From contig CAMNDJ010000017.1 in assembly GCA_946535225.1 (NCBI GenBank), positions 1 through 32,402 on the forward strand: a stretch of 32,402 nt of DNA. Reading direction: 5' to 3'. The position numbers were made by a program, and so were the translations under genes. Each line of letters opens with the position of its first letter. Position 1 is the stretch's first letter. Of this stretch, positions 1 through 8,161 are shown piece by piece. The notes under the pieces were generated by a model, which searched no databases, had not been told where the DNA came from, and saw only the letters and a program-made list of their open reading frames with translations. This DNA is from an uncultured Lachnospiraceae bacterium (GTDB lineage Bacteria > Bacillota > Clostridia > Lachnospirales > Lachnospiraceae).

Positions 1-788
1 TCGATCATCTCTCTAAGTGCAACGACACCGTTATCTGATGCATAAGATACATTAGCCTTGGTGAAGTTACCCTGATCGTCTGTCTCATAAGAAAGGTCAC
101 AACCTGTAGCGAAGAAGAATGCTGTCTGATACCATCCTGAGTTGATCTCCATGTAGAAGTTCTTGCCGGCTGCTTCACAGTCTGCAACGATCTTCTCAAG
201 AGAAGAAGGATCTGTAACAACGCTCTTATCATAATATAAGAAGTAACCGTTATCAGATGTAAGAGGATAAGCATAGAGCTGTCCGCCTACTGTAGCTGCT
301 GCGATGCTGCCTGCATCGTTGTTAGCCTTAACATCTGCCTCATACAGAGGATTAACAACTTCAAGTGCGCCTGCTGAAACAAGTCTTGCGATCTGGTCCT
401 GAGCAAATGCGTAGATATCTGCACCGCCCTGAACGTCCGTGATCATGTTACCGGCTGCATCACCCTCACCTACTGCCTCAACAGTAACCGTGTAACCTGC
501 AAACTGAGGATTGGCATCCATGAATGACTTGATCTGATTGTTAGTAAAATCTACTACGTTGTCTGCAACCCAGACCTTGATCTCACCTGTACCGTAATCT
601 GTGATCTCTGAAGCTGCATCAGCTACTGCATCAGCTGCCTGATCAGCTGCATCAGCGATCGCATCTGCATTGTCTGCCACTGCATCTGCAGCTGTATTAG
701 CTGCATCAGTTACTTCCTGTGCACCACAGGCTGTAAGTCCGAGAACCATTGTAGCAGCGAGAATGCTTGCTAAAATCTTCTTTTTCAT
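1..788 (-). CDS. Sugar ABC transporter substrate-binding lipoprotein, partial (3' end outside window)
   Basis: This is an extracellular solute-binding protein of the maltose/oligosaccharide type (family 1), expected to be anchored outside the membrane and to deliver a sugar to ABC permeases that would lie beyond the left edge. About 262 codons are visible. The N-terminus MKKKILASILAATMVLGLTAC is a lipoprotein signal with lipobox LTAC (Cys21). Residues 28-60 are an almost pure Ala/Asp linker, after which the mature domain begins (GEIKVWVADN, then a GGADIYAFAQDQIARLVSAG segment typical of the family near residues 115-135). The ATG at 788 has an excellent AGGAGG site seven bases upstream. No permease or ATPase gene is in view, so the sugar is unknown. 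The family call is firm; the substrate is not. Confidence 0.85.
   Translation of the reverse strand, partial: MKKKILASILAATMVLGLTACGAQEVTDAANTAADAVADNADAIADAADQAADAVADAASEITDYGTGEIKVWVADNVVDFTNNQIKSFMDANPQFAGYTVTVEAVGEGDAAGNMITDVQGGADIYAFAQDQIARLVSAGALEVVNPLYEADVKANNDAGSIAAATVGGQLYAYPLTSDNGYFLYYDKSVVTDPSSLEKIVADCEAAGKNFYMEINSGWYQTAFFFATGCDLSYETDDQGNFTKANVSYASDNGVVALREMI
609..707 (-). other. Ala/Asp-rich linker repeat in the binding lipoprotein
   Basis: Residues 28-60 of the solute-binding protein consist almost only of Ala and Asp with regularly placed Val/Ile, in heptad-like blocks such as ADAVADN and ADAIADA. The DNA shows matching short repeats of gcatcagc and gcatctgc type. It probably forms an acidic helix or tether between the lipid anchor and the sugar-binding domain. 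The short tandem repeats make this a likely place for length variation between strains. Confidence 0.7.
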
Positions 789-807
789 ATTTTCCTCCTT
801 TAATTGT

Positions 808-824
808 TGTGCAAAAATCGCACA
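808..824. promoter_or_regulatory. Small palindrome in the leader of the binding-protein gene
   Basis: TGTGC and GCACA arms (808-812 and 820-824) enclose seven bases between the predicted transcription start and the ribosome site of the binding-protein gene. It could be an operator half-pair or a weak leader hairpin. No regulator can be named. Confidence 0.3.
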
Positions 825-826
825 TC

Positions 827-843
827 ACTAAAACTTACTAAAC
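827..843 (-). promoter_or_regulatory. Operator-like direct repeat, promoter-proximal copy
   Basis: ACTAAAACTTACTAAAC on the + strand reads GTTTAGTAAGTTTTAGT in the direction of the binding-protein gene. It contains TTTAGT twice, ten bases apart. It lies directly downstream of the predicted -10 box and covers the expected transcription start, a position suited to a repressor. A second copy with one mismatch is at 919-935. The binding protein is unknown. Confidence 0.5.
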
Positions 844-845
844 CT

Positions 846-874
846 ATTTTATCCTTATAAACAAAATGAGTCAA
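846..874 (-). promoter_or_regulatory. Sigma-A-type promoter of the binding-protein gene
   Basis: On the minus strand the -35 box TTGACT (869-874) and -10 box TAAAAT (846-851) are separated by exactly 17 bases. Transcription would start near 839, about 50 bases before the ATG. The -35 box lies inside the 3' arm of the ppdK terminator hairpin. Confidence 0.7.
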
Positions 875-907
875 TATTCTTGTTTCACAAAAATACTGAC
901 CCATTTT
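863..907 (-). terminator. Rho-independent terminator of ppdK
   Basis: Arms at 887-907 and 863-883 give a 21-base-pair stem with a three-base loop. Three positions (869/901, 874/896, 879/891) pair as G-U in the minus-strand RNA but would be A-C mismatches in the plus-strand RNA, so the stem is perfect only in the ppdK transcript. The 3' flank on that strand, TTTTGTTTAT, is U-rich. It begins 53 bases after the ppdK stop codon. Confidence 0.75.
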
Positions 908-918
908 TGTACATAATT

Positions 919-935
919 ACTAAAATTTACTAAAC
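919..935 (-). promoter_or_regulatory. Operator-like direct repeat, distal copy
   Basis: ACTAAAATTTACTAAAC matches the copy at 827-843 in 16 of 17 positions and has the same orientation, 92 bases away. It lies upstream of the binding-protein -35 box and just past the 3' end of ppdK. Two spaced operators suggest cooperative or looping regulation, which is inference. Confidence 0.5.
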
Positions 936-959
936 TTTTATTTCGGTTACCCCTAAACT

Positions 960-3887
960 TTAGTTGTTCTTATTCTCGTTGTAGACTTTCTTGGCCTCTT
1001 CCCAGCCGACTTTCGCTCCTGCTATACCGGCCTTGGCTACTTCCTTGCCTGTCTTGGCGATATCGAGTGCTATCTCCTTGCCGGAATTAGCGATATCTCT
1101 TGCCGTCTCCTTGTAGCTGTCCTTGTTGTTAACAACGAAGTCCTTGGCGGCGCCTGCAGCTGACTTAGCCTTATCCTTAACCTCACCGGCTACATCCTTA
1201 GCCTTGTCCTTGGCATCTACTATTGCCTTCTGGATCTTCTCTTCCAAGCCTTCACATCCGCCCTTGCCGTACTGTATAGCAGCCTGAGCTGCAGCAAGAC
1301 GGGCAATGGGAACTCTGTAAGGAGAACATGATACATAATCAAGACCGATCCTGTGGCAGAACTCAACCGATGTAGGATCTCCGCCATGCTCGCCGCATAT
1401 ACCTATATGAAGGTTCGGGTTAACGGGCTTACCTAACTTGATAGAGAGTTCCATGAGCTTACCAACGCCGTCCTGGTCGATACGTGCGAATGGATCGTTC
1501 TCAAATATCTTGCTCTCATAGTAGGCCTGTAAGAACTTACCTGCATCATCTCTCGAGAAACCGTATGTCATCTGTGTGAGGTCATTTGTACCGAAGCAGA
1601 AGAAATCGGCTTCAGCCGCGATCTCATCGGCTGTAAGAGCGGCTCTCGGTATCTCGATCATCGTTCCTACTTCATATTCTATATTGACATCTGAAGCTTT
1701 GATCTCTGCGTCAGCTGTCTCAACAACTACCTTCTTAACAGTCTTAAGTTCCTTGACATCACATACGAGAGGGATCATGATCTCGGGGCGTACTACCCAG
1801 TCCTCATGCTTCTTCTGTACGTTGATCGCTGCTCTTATGACCGCCTTGGTCTGCATGGCTGCTATCTCAGGATATGTAACTGCAAGTCTTATTCCTCTGT
1901 GACCCATCATGGGGTTGAACTCATGCAATGATGCGATGAGAGACTTGATCTCTTCGATAGGCTTGCCCTGTGCATATGCGAGTTTCTTGATATCCTCATC
2001 ATCCGTAGGAACGAACTCATGAAGCGGAGGATCTAAGAATCTGATCGTTACGGGACATCCCTCAAGCGCTTCATACAACTGTTCGAAGTCGTTCTGCTGG
2101 AAAGGCAGGATCTTATCAAGAGCGGCCTGTCTCTCTTCTATCGTATCCGCGCAGATCATCTCACGAAATGCATCTATTCTGTCTTCCTGGAAGAACATGT
2201 GCTCAGTACGGCACAGTCCGATACCTTCCGCACCCAGTTCTCTGGCCTTCTTGGCATCGGCAGGAGTATCGGCGTTGGTACGAACTGCCATTGTACGATA
2301 CTTATCAGCCCACTGCATTACTCTCTCAAACTCGCCTGCGATCTGAGCATCAACGGTAGGGATGATACCGTCATAGATATTACCCGTGCTTCCGTCTATA
2401 GATATAGGATCACCTTCGTGGTATTCCTTACCGCCTAATGTGAACTTCTTGTTGGCTTCGTCCATATTGATATCGCCACAGCCCGATACACAGCACTCGC
2501 CCATTCCTCTTGCAACGACCGCTGCATGAGAGGTCATACCGCCGCGGACAGTGAGTATGCCCTGAGCCGCCTTCATACCGGTGATATCTTCCGGAGATGT
2601 CTCGAGACGTACAAGAACTACCTTTTCGCCTCTCTCTGCCCATTCAACCGCATCATCTGCAGTAAATACGATCTTACCGCAAGCGGCACCGGGTGAAGCA
2701 CCTAAGCCCTTACCTGCGGGAGTAGCCTTCTTAAGAGCCTCTGCATCGAACTGAGGATGCAGAAGTGTATCAAGGTTACGGGGATCTATCATCGCAACAG
2801 CTTCCTGCTCCGTTCTCATACCCTCATCTACGAGGTCACATGCGATCTTAAGAGCAGCCTGAGCCGTTCTCTTACCGTTTCTTGTCTGCAGCATATATAA
2901 CTTGCCGTGCTCTACGGTAAACTCCATATCCTGCATATCTCTGTAGTGATTCTCAAGTTTCTCACATACATCCTTAAACTGAGCGAAAGCCTCAGGGAAC
3001 TTCTCTTCCATCTCGGCTATCTTCATGGGTGTACGAACACCGGCCACAACGTCCTCACCCTGTGCATTGGTAAGGAACTCACCGAAGAGGCCCTTATTAC
3101 CCGTAGCGGGATCACGCGTAAATGCAACACCGGTACCGCAGTCATCGCCCATATTACCGAAGGCCATAGACTGTACGTTAACGGCCGTACCCCATGAATA
3201 AGGGATATCATTGTCACGACGATATACATTGGCTCTGGGATTATCCCATGATCTGAACACGGCCTTGATCGCACCGTAGAGCTGCTCCTTGGGATCATCA
3301 GGGAAATCCGTACCGATCTTAGCCTTGTACTCGGCCTTGAACTGATTAGCCAGTTCCTTAAGATCATCAGCATTAAGCTCTACATCCTGCTTAACGCCTC
3401 TGGCATCCTTCATCTTATCTATGAGTTCCTCGAAGTACTTCTTGCCGACTTCCATAACGACATCAGAGTACATCTGGATGAATCTTCTGTAGCAGTCCCA
3501 TGCCCAACGGGGATTCTGGGATTTCTCGGCGATAACACCTACAACCTGCTCATTAAGGCCGAGATTAAGGATCGTATCCATCATACCCGGCATTGAAGCT
3601 CTCGCCCCGGAACGAACAGATACAAGAAGGGGATTATCCAAGTCGCCGAACTTTTTACCCGTGATCTCCTCAAGCTTAACGATATACTTATCTATCTGGC
3701 CTCTGATCTCATCATTGATCTCTTTGCCGTCGTTATAATACTGTGTACAAGCCTCTGTTGTGATAGTGAAGCCCTGGGGTACGGGAAGACCGAGGTTGGT
3801 CATCTCGGCAAGGTTGGCTCCCTTACCGCCCAAGAGGTTGCGCATATCCGCTCTTCCTTCACTGAACAAATAAACCCATTTTGTCAT
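960..3887 (-). CDS. ppdK: Pyruvate,phosphate dikinase with a C-terminal 11-residue-repeat tail
   Basis: The enzyme interconverts pyruvate + ATP + Pi and PEP + AMP + PPi in the cytoplasm. In anaerobes it can serve glycolysis with PPi or supply PEP. The order is an N-terminal nucleotide-binding domain (GGKGANLAEM near 21, VRSGARASMPGMMDT near 91), the swivelling phosphohistidine domain (TVRGGMTSHAAVVARGMG, His454, with Thr452 at the position of the known regulatory threonine), and the PEP/pyruvate TIM barrel (CGEHGGDP and SCSPYRVPIARLAAAQAA near 855-870). The canonical enzyme ends at about residue 872, matching the usual ~875. A further ~103 residues follow (see separate entry). The ATG at 3887 has an AAGGAG site. 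It starts 19 bases after the glyS stop and is surely co-transcribed with it. Confidence 0.97.
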   Translation of the reverse strand: MTKWVYLFSEGRADMRNLLGGKGANLAEMTNLGLPVPQGFTITTEACTQYYNDGKEINDEIRGQIDKYIVKLEEITGKKFGDLDNPLLVSVRSGARASMPGMMDTILNLGLNEQVVGVIAEKSQNPRWAWDCYRRFIQMYSDVVMEVGKKYFEELIDKMKDARGVKQDVELNADDLKELANQFKAEYKAKIGTDFPDDPKEQLYGAIKAVFRSWDNPRANVYRRDNDIPYSWGTAVNVQSMAFGNMGDDCGTGVAFTRDPATGNKGLFGEFLTNAQGEDVVAGVRTPMKIAEMEEKFPEAFAQFKDVCEKLENHYRDMQDMEFTVEHGKLYMLQTRNGKRTAQAALKIACDLVDEGMRTEQEAVAMIDPRNLDTLLHPQFDAEALKKATPAGKGLGASPGAACGKIVFTADDAVEWAERGEKVVLVRLETSPEDITGMKAAQGILTVRGGMTSHAAVVARGMGECCVSGCGDINMDEANKKFTLGGKEYHEGDPISIDGSTGNIYDGIIPTVDAQIAGEFERVMQWADKYRTMAVRTNADTPADAKKARELGAEGIGLCRTEHMFFQEDRIDAFREMICADTIEERQAALDKILPFQQNDFEQLYEALEGCPVTIRFLDPPLHEFVPTDDEDIKKLAYAQGKPIEEIKSLIASLHEFNPMMGHRGIRLAVTYPEIAAMQTKAVIRAAINVQKKHEDWVVRPEIMIPLVCDVKELKTVKKVVVETADAEIKASDVNIEYEVGTMIEIPRAALTADEIAAEADFFCFGTNDLTQMTYGFSRDDAGKFLQAYYESKIFENDPFARIDQDGVGKLMELSIKLGKPVNPNLHIGICGEHGGDPTSVEFCHRIGLDYVSCSPYRVPIARLAAAQAAIQYGKGGCEGLEEKIQKAIVDAKDKAKDVAGEVKDKAKSAAGAAKDFVVNNKDSYKETARDIANSGKEIALDIAKTGKEVAKAGIAGAKVGWEEAKKVYNENKNN
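963..1271 (-). other. LEA-like hendecad tail of PPDK
   Basis: Residues 873-975 lie beyond the end of the normal PPDK fold. From residue 882 the tail is eight consecutive 11-residue units, seven of them starting with Lys, for example KDKAKDVAGEV (893-903), KETARDIANSG (926-936) and KEVAKAGIAGA (948-958), then a short NENKNN end. It is rich in Ala, Lys, Asp and Glu and has a single Trp. Strict 11-residue periodicity is the hallmark of group 3 LEA proteins, apolipoprotein-like amphipathic helices and right-handed coiled coils. It is in frame with the enzyme and there is no internal start with a ribosome site. Its function here is unknown. Confidence 0.8.
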
Positions 3888-3906
3888 ACGCTCATCTCCT
3901 TATCAA

Positions 3907-5310
3907 TTAGAATGTGAACTTGTCTGCAAAATATGCATCAAGCTCGTCTATAGCCACTCTCTCCTGCTCCATGCTGTCTCTGAATCTTACCGTCACCGCA
4001 TGATCCTCTTCCGAATCAAAGTCATACGTTACGCAGAAGGGAGTTCCTATCTCATCAAGTCTCCTGTATCTCTTACCGATATTTCCTCTGTCGTCGAATT
4101 CACAGTTGTACTTCTTGGATAACTGTGCATATATCTTCTCGGCGCCCTCGTTAAGCTTCTTAGACAAAGGCAGCACACCGATCTTGACGGGTGCTATCGC
4201 CGGATGGAATCTTAAGACGGTACGCATATCAGGGGCTTCCTCGGTACCGAGATTCTCTTCATCATATGCTTCACACAGAAAGGCGAGTGTGACTCTGTCC
4301 GCGCCGAGCGAAGGCTCTACAACATAGGGGATGTACTTCTCATTGGTCTCGTCATCGAAGTATTCCATCGACTCACCTGATGTCTCCTGATGTCTGGTAA
4401 GATCATAATCGGTACGTGAAGCGATTCCCCATAACTCACCCCAGTCGGTGAACGGGAATGCATATTCTATATCGGTAGTATGATCGCTGTAGAATGAGAG
4501 CTCTTCAGGATCATGGTCACGAAGTCTTAAGTTCTCTTCTTTGATGCCGAGGCTTAACAGCCACTTATAACAGAAGCTTCTCCAATACTCAAACCACTCT
4601 GTCTGAGTGCCGGGTTTGCAGAAGAACTCAAGCTCCATCTGCTCAAACTCTCTTGTTCTGAAAGTGAAGTTGCCGGGGGTTATCTCATTACGGAAAGACT
4701 TGCCCACCTGACCTATGCCGAAAGGCACCTTCTTACGTGATGTACGCTGAACATTCTTGAAGTTGACAAATATACCCTGAGCCGTCTCAGGTCTTAAATA
4801 AACCGTATCCTTGGCATCTTCCGTAACGCCCTGGAAGGTCTTGAACATCAGGTTGAACTCTCTGATGCTCGTAAAATCATGCTTGCCGCATGAAGGACAG
4901 GGAACGTTATTGTCCTTAATGAACTTCTCCATATCCTCATGTGACCAGCCGTCTACCGACGTCTCGAGCTTGATCCCGTTATCATCGGCAAACTTCTCGA
5001 TGAGCTGATCGGCTCTGAATCTCTCGTGGCAGGCTTTACAGTCCATAAGAGGATCCGAGAAACCGCCCAGATGTCCCGATGCGACCCATGTCTGCGGATT
5101 CATCAGGATCGCACAGTCCACGCCTACATTATAGGGATTCTCCTGAATGAACTTCTGCCACCATGCGCGCTTAACGTTATTCTTAAGCTCTACGCCTAAG
5201 TTACCGTAGTCCCATGTATTGGCAAGTCCGCCGTAGATCTCCGAACCGGGATATACGAACCCTCTGGTCTTGGCCAGATTCACGATCTTTTCCATTGACT
5301 TCTTCTGCAT
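3907..5310 (-). CDS. glyS: Glycyl-tRNA synthetase, dimeric class II type
   Basis: The protein charges tRNA-Gly in the cytoplasm. It is the single-chain alpha2 type (467 residues, usual ~460), not the two-subunit GlyQ/GlyS kind. Visible features are an N-terminal class II core ([13 protein letters not shown] near 16-28), four zinc-type cysteines (C91, C94, C138, C141), the glycyl-specific [11 protein letters not shown] (171-181), motif 2 FRNEITP (206-212), motif 3 around EPSLGADRV near 350, and a C-terminal anticodon-binding domain from about 370. The ATG at 5310 has an AAGGAG site about ten bases away; Met6 is a less likely alternative start. It lies between the small lipoprotein gene (28-base gap) and ppdK (19-base gap) in one transcript. 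No T-box leader precedes the operon. Confidence 0.97.
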   Translation of the reverse strand: MQKKSMEKIVNLAKTRGFVYPGSEIYGGLANTWDYGNLGVELKNNVKRAWWQKFIQENPYNVGVDCAILMNPQTWVASGHLGGFSDPLMDCKACHERFRADQLIEKFADDNGIKLETSVDGWSHEDMEKFIKDNNVPCPSCGKHDFTSIREFNLMFKTFQGVTEDAKDTVYLRPETAQGIFVNFKNVQRTSRKKVPFGIGQVGKSFRNEITPGNFTFRTREFEQMELEFFCKPGTQTEWFEYWRSFCYKWLLSLGIKEENLRLRDHDPEELSFYSDHTTDIEYAFPFTDWGELWGIASRTDYDLTRHQETSGESMEYFDDETNEKYIPYVVEPSLGADRVTLAFLCEAYDEENLGTEEAPDMRTVLRFHPAIAPVKIGVLPLSKKLNEGAEKIYAQLSKKYNCEFDDRGNIGKRYRRLDEIGTPFCVTYDFDSEEDHAVTVRFRDSMEQERVAIDELDAYFADKFTF

Positions 5311-5338
5311 TTAAATCTGTCTCCTTTTCTATTATCAC

Positions 5339-5938
5339 TTATTCGATGATAATATAACATGCGTTATCATCAGCAATACTGCCGCTCTTACCATCATCTC
5401 TTAAGTTAACATTCCCGCTTATATATGCCGGGCTGTCATATAACTTCACATCCGTCTGCGAGTTCATGATTATGATCACGGCTTCATTCATGAGCCTTAA
5501 CCTGTCATTGTTAAGCTGCGTACCGTCGGATACAGCATAGACCGGGAGTGACAGCCCGTATCCTGCCTTGATGGCATCCGCTATCGTCCCGTAGAAAATA
5601 GGCTGCTCATTGAGGTAGTAGTACGCATTGTCATCCTCATAGTCAAGCGAACACTTAAGGACATTGTTCTCGCAAACTATGTCACCGAGCTCTATCGTGC
5701 CCTTGTCCTTGTTATTGTATTCGTCTATCCGGCTTCTTACACCGCTTTCCCACTCGGCCTCATCATACAGGTCCGCCGGGAAATCCTCCACGATATGTTC
5801 GATGATATGGCCGTTCTTGGCAAACTCCATAGTCGTCACTTCATACGAAGCCTTGCCGCAGCCCGTAAGGACAAAAAAAAGGCAGGAAGCTAGCATTATC
5901 TGTACTATTCTCTTCCTACCATATCCTTCATTACTCAT
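5339..5938 (-). CDS. Putative lipoprotein of unknown function, first gene of the glyS-ppdK operon
   Basis: This 199-residue protein has a basic start (MSNEGYGRKR), a hydrophobic stretch and lipobox LTGC with Cys26, so it should be a membrane-anchored surface lipoprotein. The rest is soluble, acidic and mixed alpha/beta in appearance, and I recognise no domain. From memory, an uncharacterised lipoprotein commonly sits between recO and glyS in Lachnospiraceae; that would make it a conserved family, but the position alone gives no function. The ATG has a GAGGAG site at a rather long spacing of 14 bases. A well-formed promoter sits immediately upstream, so it leads the operon. Confidence 0.8.
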   Translation of the reverse strand: MSNEGYGRKRIVQIMLASCLFFVLTGCGKASYEVTTMEFAKNGHIIEHIVEDFPADLYDEAEWESGVRSRIDEYNNKDKGTIELGDIVCENNVLKCSLDYEDDNAYYYLNEQPIFYGTIADAIKAGYGLSLPVYAVSDGTQLNNDRLRLMNEAVIIIMNSQTDVKLYDSPAYISGNVNLRDDGKSGSIADDNACYIIIE

Positions 5939-5971
5939 CTAATCAAAAACTCTCCTCATACTTATCCTAAT

Positions 5972-6000
5972 ATTATACAGACAAAGAAGAGTTTTTACAA
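5972..6000 (-). promoter_or_regulatory. Promoter of the lipoprotein-glyS-ppdK operon
   Basis: On the minus strand a -35 box TTGTAA (5995-6000) and a perfect -10 box TATAAT (5972-5977) are 17 bases apart. The start would be near 5965, leaving a leader of only about 27 bases that holds the GAGGAG ribosome site (5952-5957). Confidence 0.75.
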
Positions 6001-6082
6001 CCATATTTTATTACTTAATTACCACGCATACGATAAGCCGTAAATGTCATAAATTCCCAAAGTAACAGATAAATATGCCAGT

Positions 6083-6122
6083 ATAAAAATGCCCGTACCG
6101 GCCATTCGCCGTACGGGCATTT
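6083..6122 (-). terminator. Rho-independent terminator of the GH42 gene
   Basis: A perfect 12-base-pair stem (6087-6098 with 6111-6122, GC-rich core GCCCGTAC) has a 12-base loop, and on the minus strand it runs straight into TTTTTATA. It begins 25 bases after the beta-galactosidase stop and separates it from the glyS operon. Confidence 0.85.
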
Positions 6123-6147
6123 ACCATATCGTATGTATCGTCAGATC

Positions 6148-8142
6148 CTATTCGTCTTCATCATCGATCAAGATCGCCACATCCCACGGATGAAGGGTTA
6201 TGCCCTCACCCATGTCATAATGCTCACCGCCTATGAGATTCTTGCATCCGTGCTCACATATGATCGTATTGTTCTCCATCGAATAATTAAAGATATACTC
6301 GACACACTCATCAAGGTCGTTGATCCCGCTCCTTCGTATCAGAGGGAACTGATACCTCGGAAGCTGTATGCCTGCTATCATGGCCACACGCCTGATCGTC
6401 TTGCTCATTGCTGCCTTAGAGCACATGCATCCTATATATGTAGCAGAACCGTTACCGTATTTGCTGTGCGTTACTGCCGCATATCTGTTCCAGTAAGGAT
6501 GAGAATATCTCGCCCACGGAACCGAATCGCCGTTAAGCTCTAAAAGCTCTATATGATCATTGATGTCGAATTCCTGTCCGTCATCGAACATCACCGTTGC
6601 CGAACCGGGCTTGGTATACATATCGTATTTGATATCGAATACATCAGTCATTCCGTGAGGAGCCGTATCCGCAAATATCTTAAGTTCTCTGTCCGCAAAG
6701 AAACTCTTGAATGTTGCGATTATGTGTCCGCCGTTCTCGATATAGTTACGTATCTTGCCGACCAGCATATCATTAACACTGTATAAGCCGGGCAGGATGA
6801 CAAGGCTGTATTTGTCAAGCTTAGCTGACTTGTAGATGATATCACACTCAAGATTCATCTCATAACATGCATCATATATCCGCTTGACCAGATCATTGTA
6901 ATCAACTTTTAAATCGTTCTTGAATTCATCAAATGCCGTAAGTGCCACATGGTCAAGAAGGATGGCTGCCTTGTTGTTCTTGCGAAGATTGATAAGATGC
7001 CTGCTTATACCCTCAAGTTCGGTCGTAAATCCCGACAGTTCATGGTATGTATAACCGGGTTCAAGGTCGTGGCTTAAGATGCCCTTCCAAAAACTCTCAG
7101 CGGAATTGTGGATGGAATGCCAGTTCCAGTACATGATCGAATTCGCTCCGCCCGATAACTGTGCATAGCCCTGCATACGAAGCTGTCCCGGGTACGGAAG
7201 CCAGTTAAAACGGCCCTGCGACTGAGTCTCAAGAAGAAGGTAATTCTCCTGCTTGATCGAACGGGCAATATCAGAGCAAAGTGCGATCTCCGCACCTGTA
7301 AGTTCATTCTGTGAAGGATGATAGATATCGGCTCCGGCAACATCCAGCGCTCTTCCTGCAGCGACCTGATTGACAAGGGGCTGCAGACCGTATGAGCAGT
7401 CACGCCAGTCAAAGTCAAAATTGTGTGTTACGAACTGACCTTCCTTGGCATATTCCCTTACTATATCTGCCTGCCATGCTATGAAATCCGCTATACAATA
7501 TCTTAAGAATCTCCTGTATGCCGCATCGATACTCGCATTGATCGTGCCTCTTACATCAGGAAAATCATCCCAGTCGGCTATCCTGTTACTCCAGTAATCA
7601 AGGCCGAATTCCTTATTGAAATCATCGATATCCGGATATTCGGCACGCATCTTCTCAACAAACAGAGCCTGAACATCGGGACCGGCCGCATCTGCAGCCC
7701 TTGTCTCATTGTCAACCTGATAACCTATTACGCATTCATAGTCGCATACAGCCTGCATCATCTTGCGGATGATACGGTTGCAGTGATATCTGTAGTGTTC
7801 GTTGGTGATATCGAAATACTGCCTGTGACCGTAGAGAAGCTGGCCGTCCTTATTGATGGACATGATATCTGGATACTTGCGGGCAAGCCACGACGGGATC
7901 GCATAAGTAGGCGTACCTACGATGACATTCATGTCATGCCTGTCGGCAGCTTCCAGAACATCCGTAAGCTTGCTGAAGTCAAATTCACCGTCCTTAGGTT
8001 CCCATGTACTCCATGCAGACTCTCCGATCCTGATCGTATTGAATCCCAGTTTCTTCATGAGTTCCAAATCTTCATCAATACGCTCATACGGCATATACTC
8101 ATTATAATATGCTGCTCCGAGCAGCAATTCCTTAACCCTCAT
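6148..8142 (-). CDS. GH42 beta-galactosidase
   Basis: The enzyme is a retaining beta-galactosidase of glycoside hydrolase family 42, releasing galactose from short galactosides or galacto-oligosaccharides. It has no signal peptide, so it should act in the cytoplasm on imported sugars. At 664 residues it has the usual length. The N-terminal TIM barrel opens with GAAYYNEYMPYERIDEDLELM, the acid/base Glu146 is in YQVDNETRA, and the nucleophile Glu305 is in LLLETQSQGRFNW, followed by the family's HSAESFW-like segment and the trimerisation and C-terminal beta domains. The ATG at 8142 has a GGAGGG site. It is divergent from galactokinase, which fits a galactose-use module. Alpha-L-arabinopyranosidase activity is also known in this family. 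An unusual foldback lies in its leader. Confidence 0.95.
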   Translation of the reverse strand: MRVKELLLGAAYYNEYMPYERIDEDLELMKKLGFNTIRIGESAWSTWEPKDGEFDFSKLTDVLEAADRHDMNVIVGTPTYAIPSWLARKYPDIMSINKDGQLLYGHRQYFDITNEHYRYHCNRIIRKMMQAVCDYECVIGYQVDNETRAADAAGPDVQALFVEKMRAEYPDIDDFNKEFGLDYWSNRIADWDDFPDVRGTINASIDAAYRRFLRYCIADFIAWQADIVREYAKEGQFVTHNFDFDWRDCSYGLQPLVNQVAAGRALDVAGADIYHPSQNELTGAEIALCSDIARSIKQENYLLLETQSQGRFNWLPYPGQLRMQGYAQLSGGANSIMYWNWHSIHNSAESFWKGILSHDLEPGYTYHELSGFTTELEGISRHLINLRKNNKAAILLDHVALTAFDEFKNDLKVDYNDLVKRIYDACYEMNLECDIIYKSAKLDKYSLVILPGLYSVNDMLVGKIRNYIENGGHIIATFKSFFADRELKIFADTAPHGMTDVFDIKYDMYTKPGSATVMFDDGQEFDINDHIELLELNGDSVPWARYSHPYWNRYAAVTHSKYGNGSATYIGCMCSKAAMSKTIRRVAMIAGIQLPRYQFPLIRRSGINDLDECVEYIFNYSMENNTIICEHGCKNLIGGEHYDMGEGITLHPWDVAILIDDEDE

Positions 8143-8161
8143 AATCCCTCCGTTCTGATGG

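Noticed and set aside
5..274. 89-residue open frame on the minus strand at the left edge
   Set aside because: It is an out-of-frame shadow of the solute-binding lipoprotein gene, which reads through the window edge from the ATG at 788 with a signal peptide and AGGAGG site.
960..1271. PPDK tail as a separate gene or a frameshift fusion
   Set aside because: The tail is in frame with the enzyme, with no internal start plus ribosome site and no break at the junction.
3023..3373. 116-residue and other long frames antisense to ppdK, the phosphate symporter and other genes
   Set aside because: They run antisense to strongly conserved genes, lack ribosome sites and have shadow-like compositions.
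5939..6082. T-box riboswitch ahead of the glyS operon
   Set aside because: The predicted leader is only about 27 bases, and no T-box sequence or specifier stem is visible.
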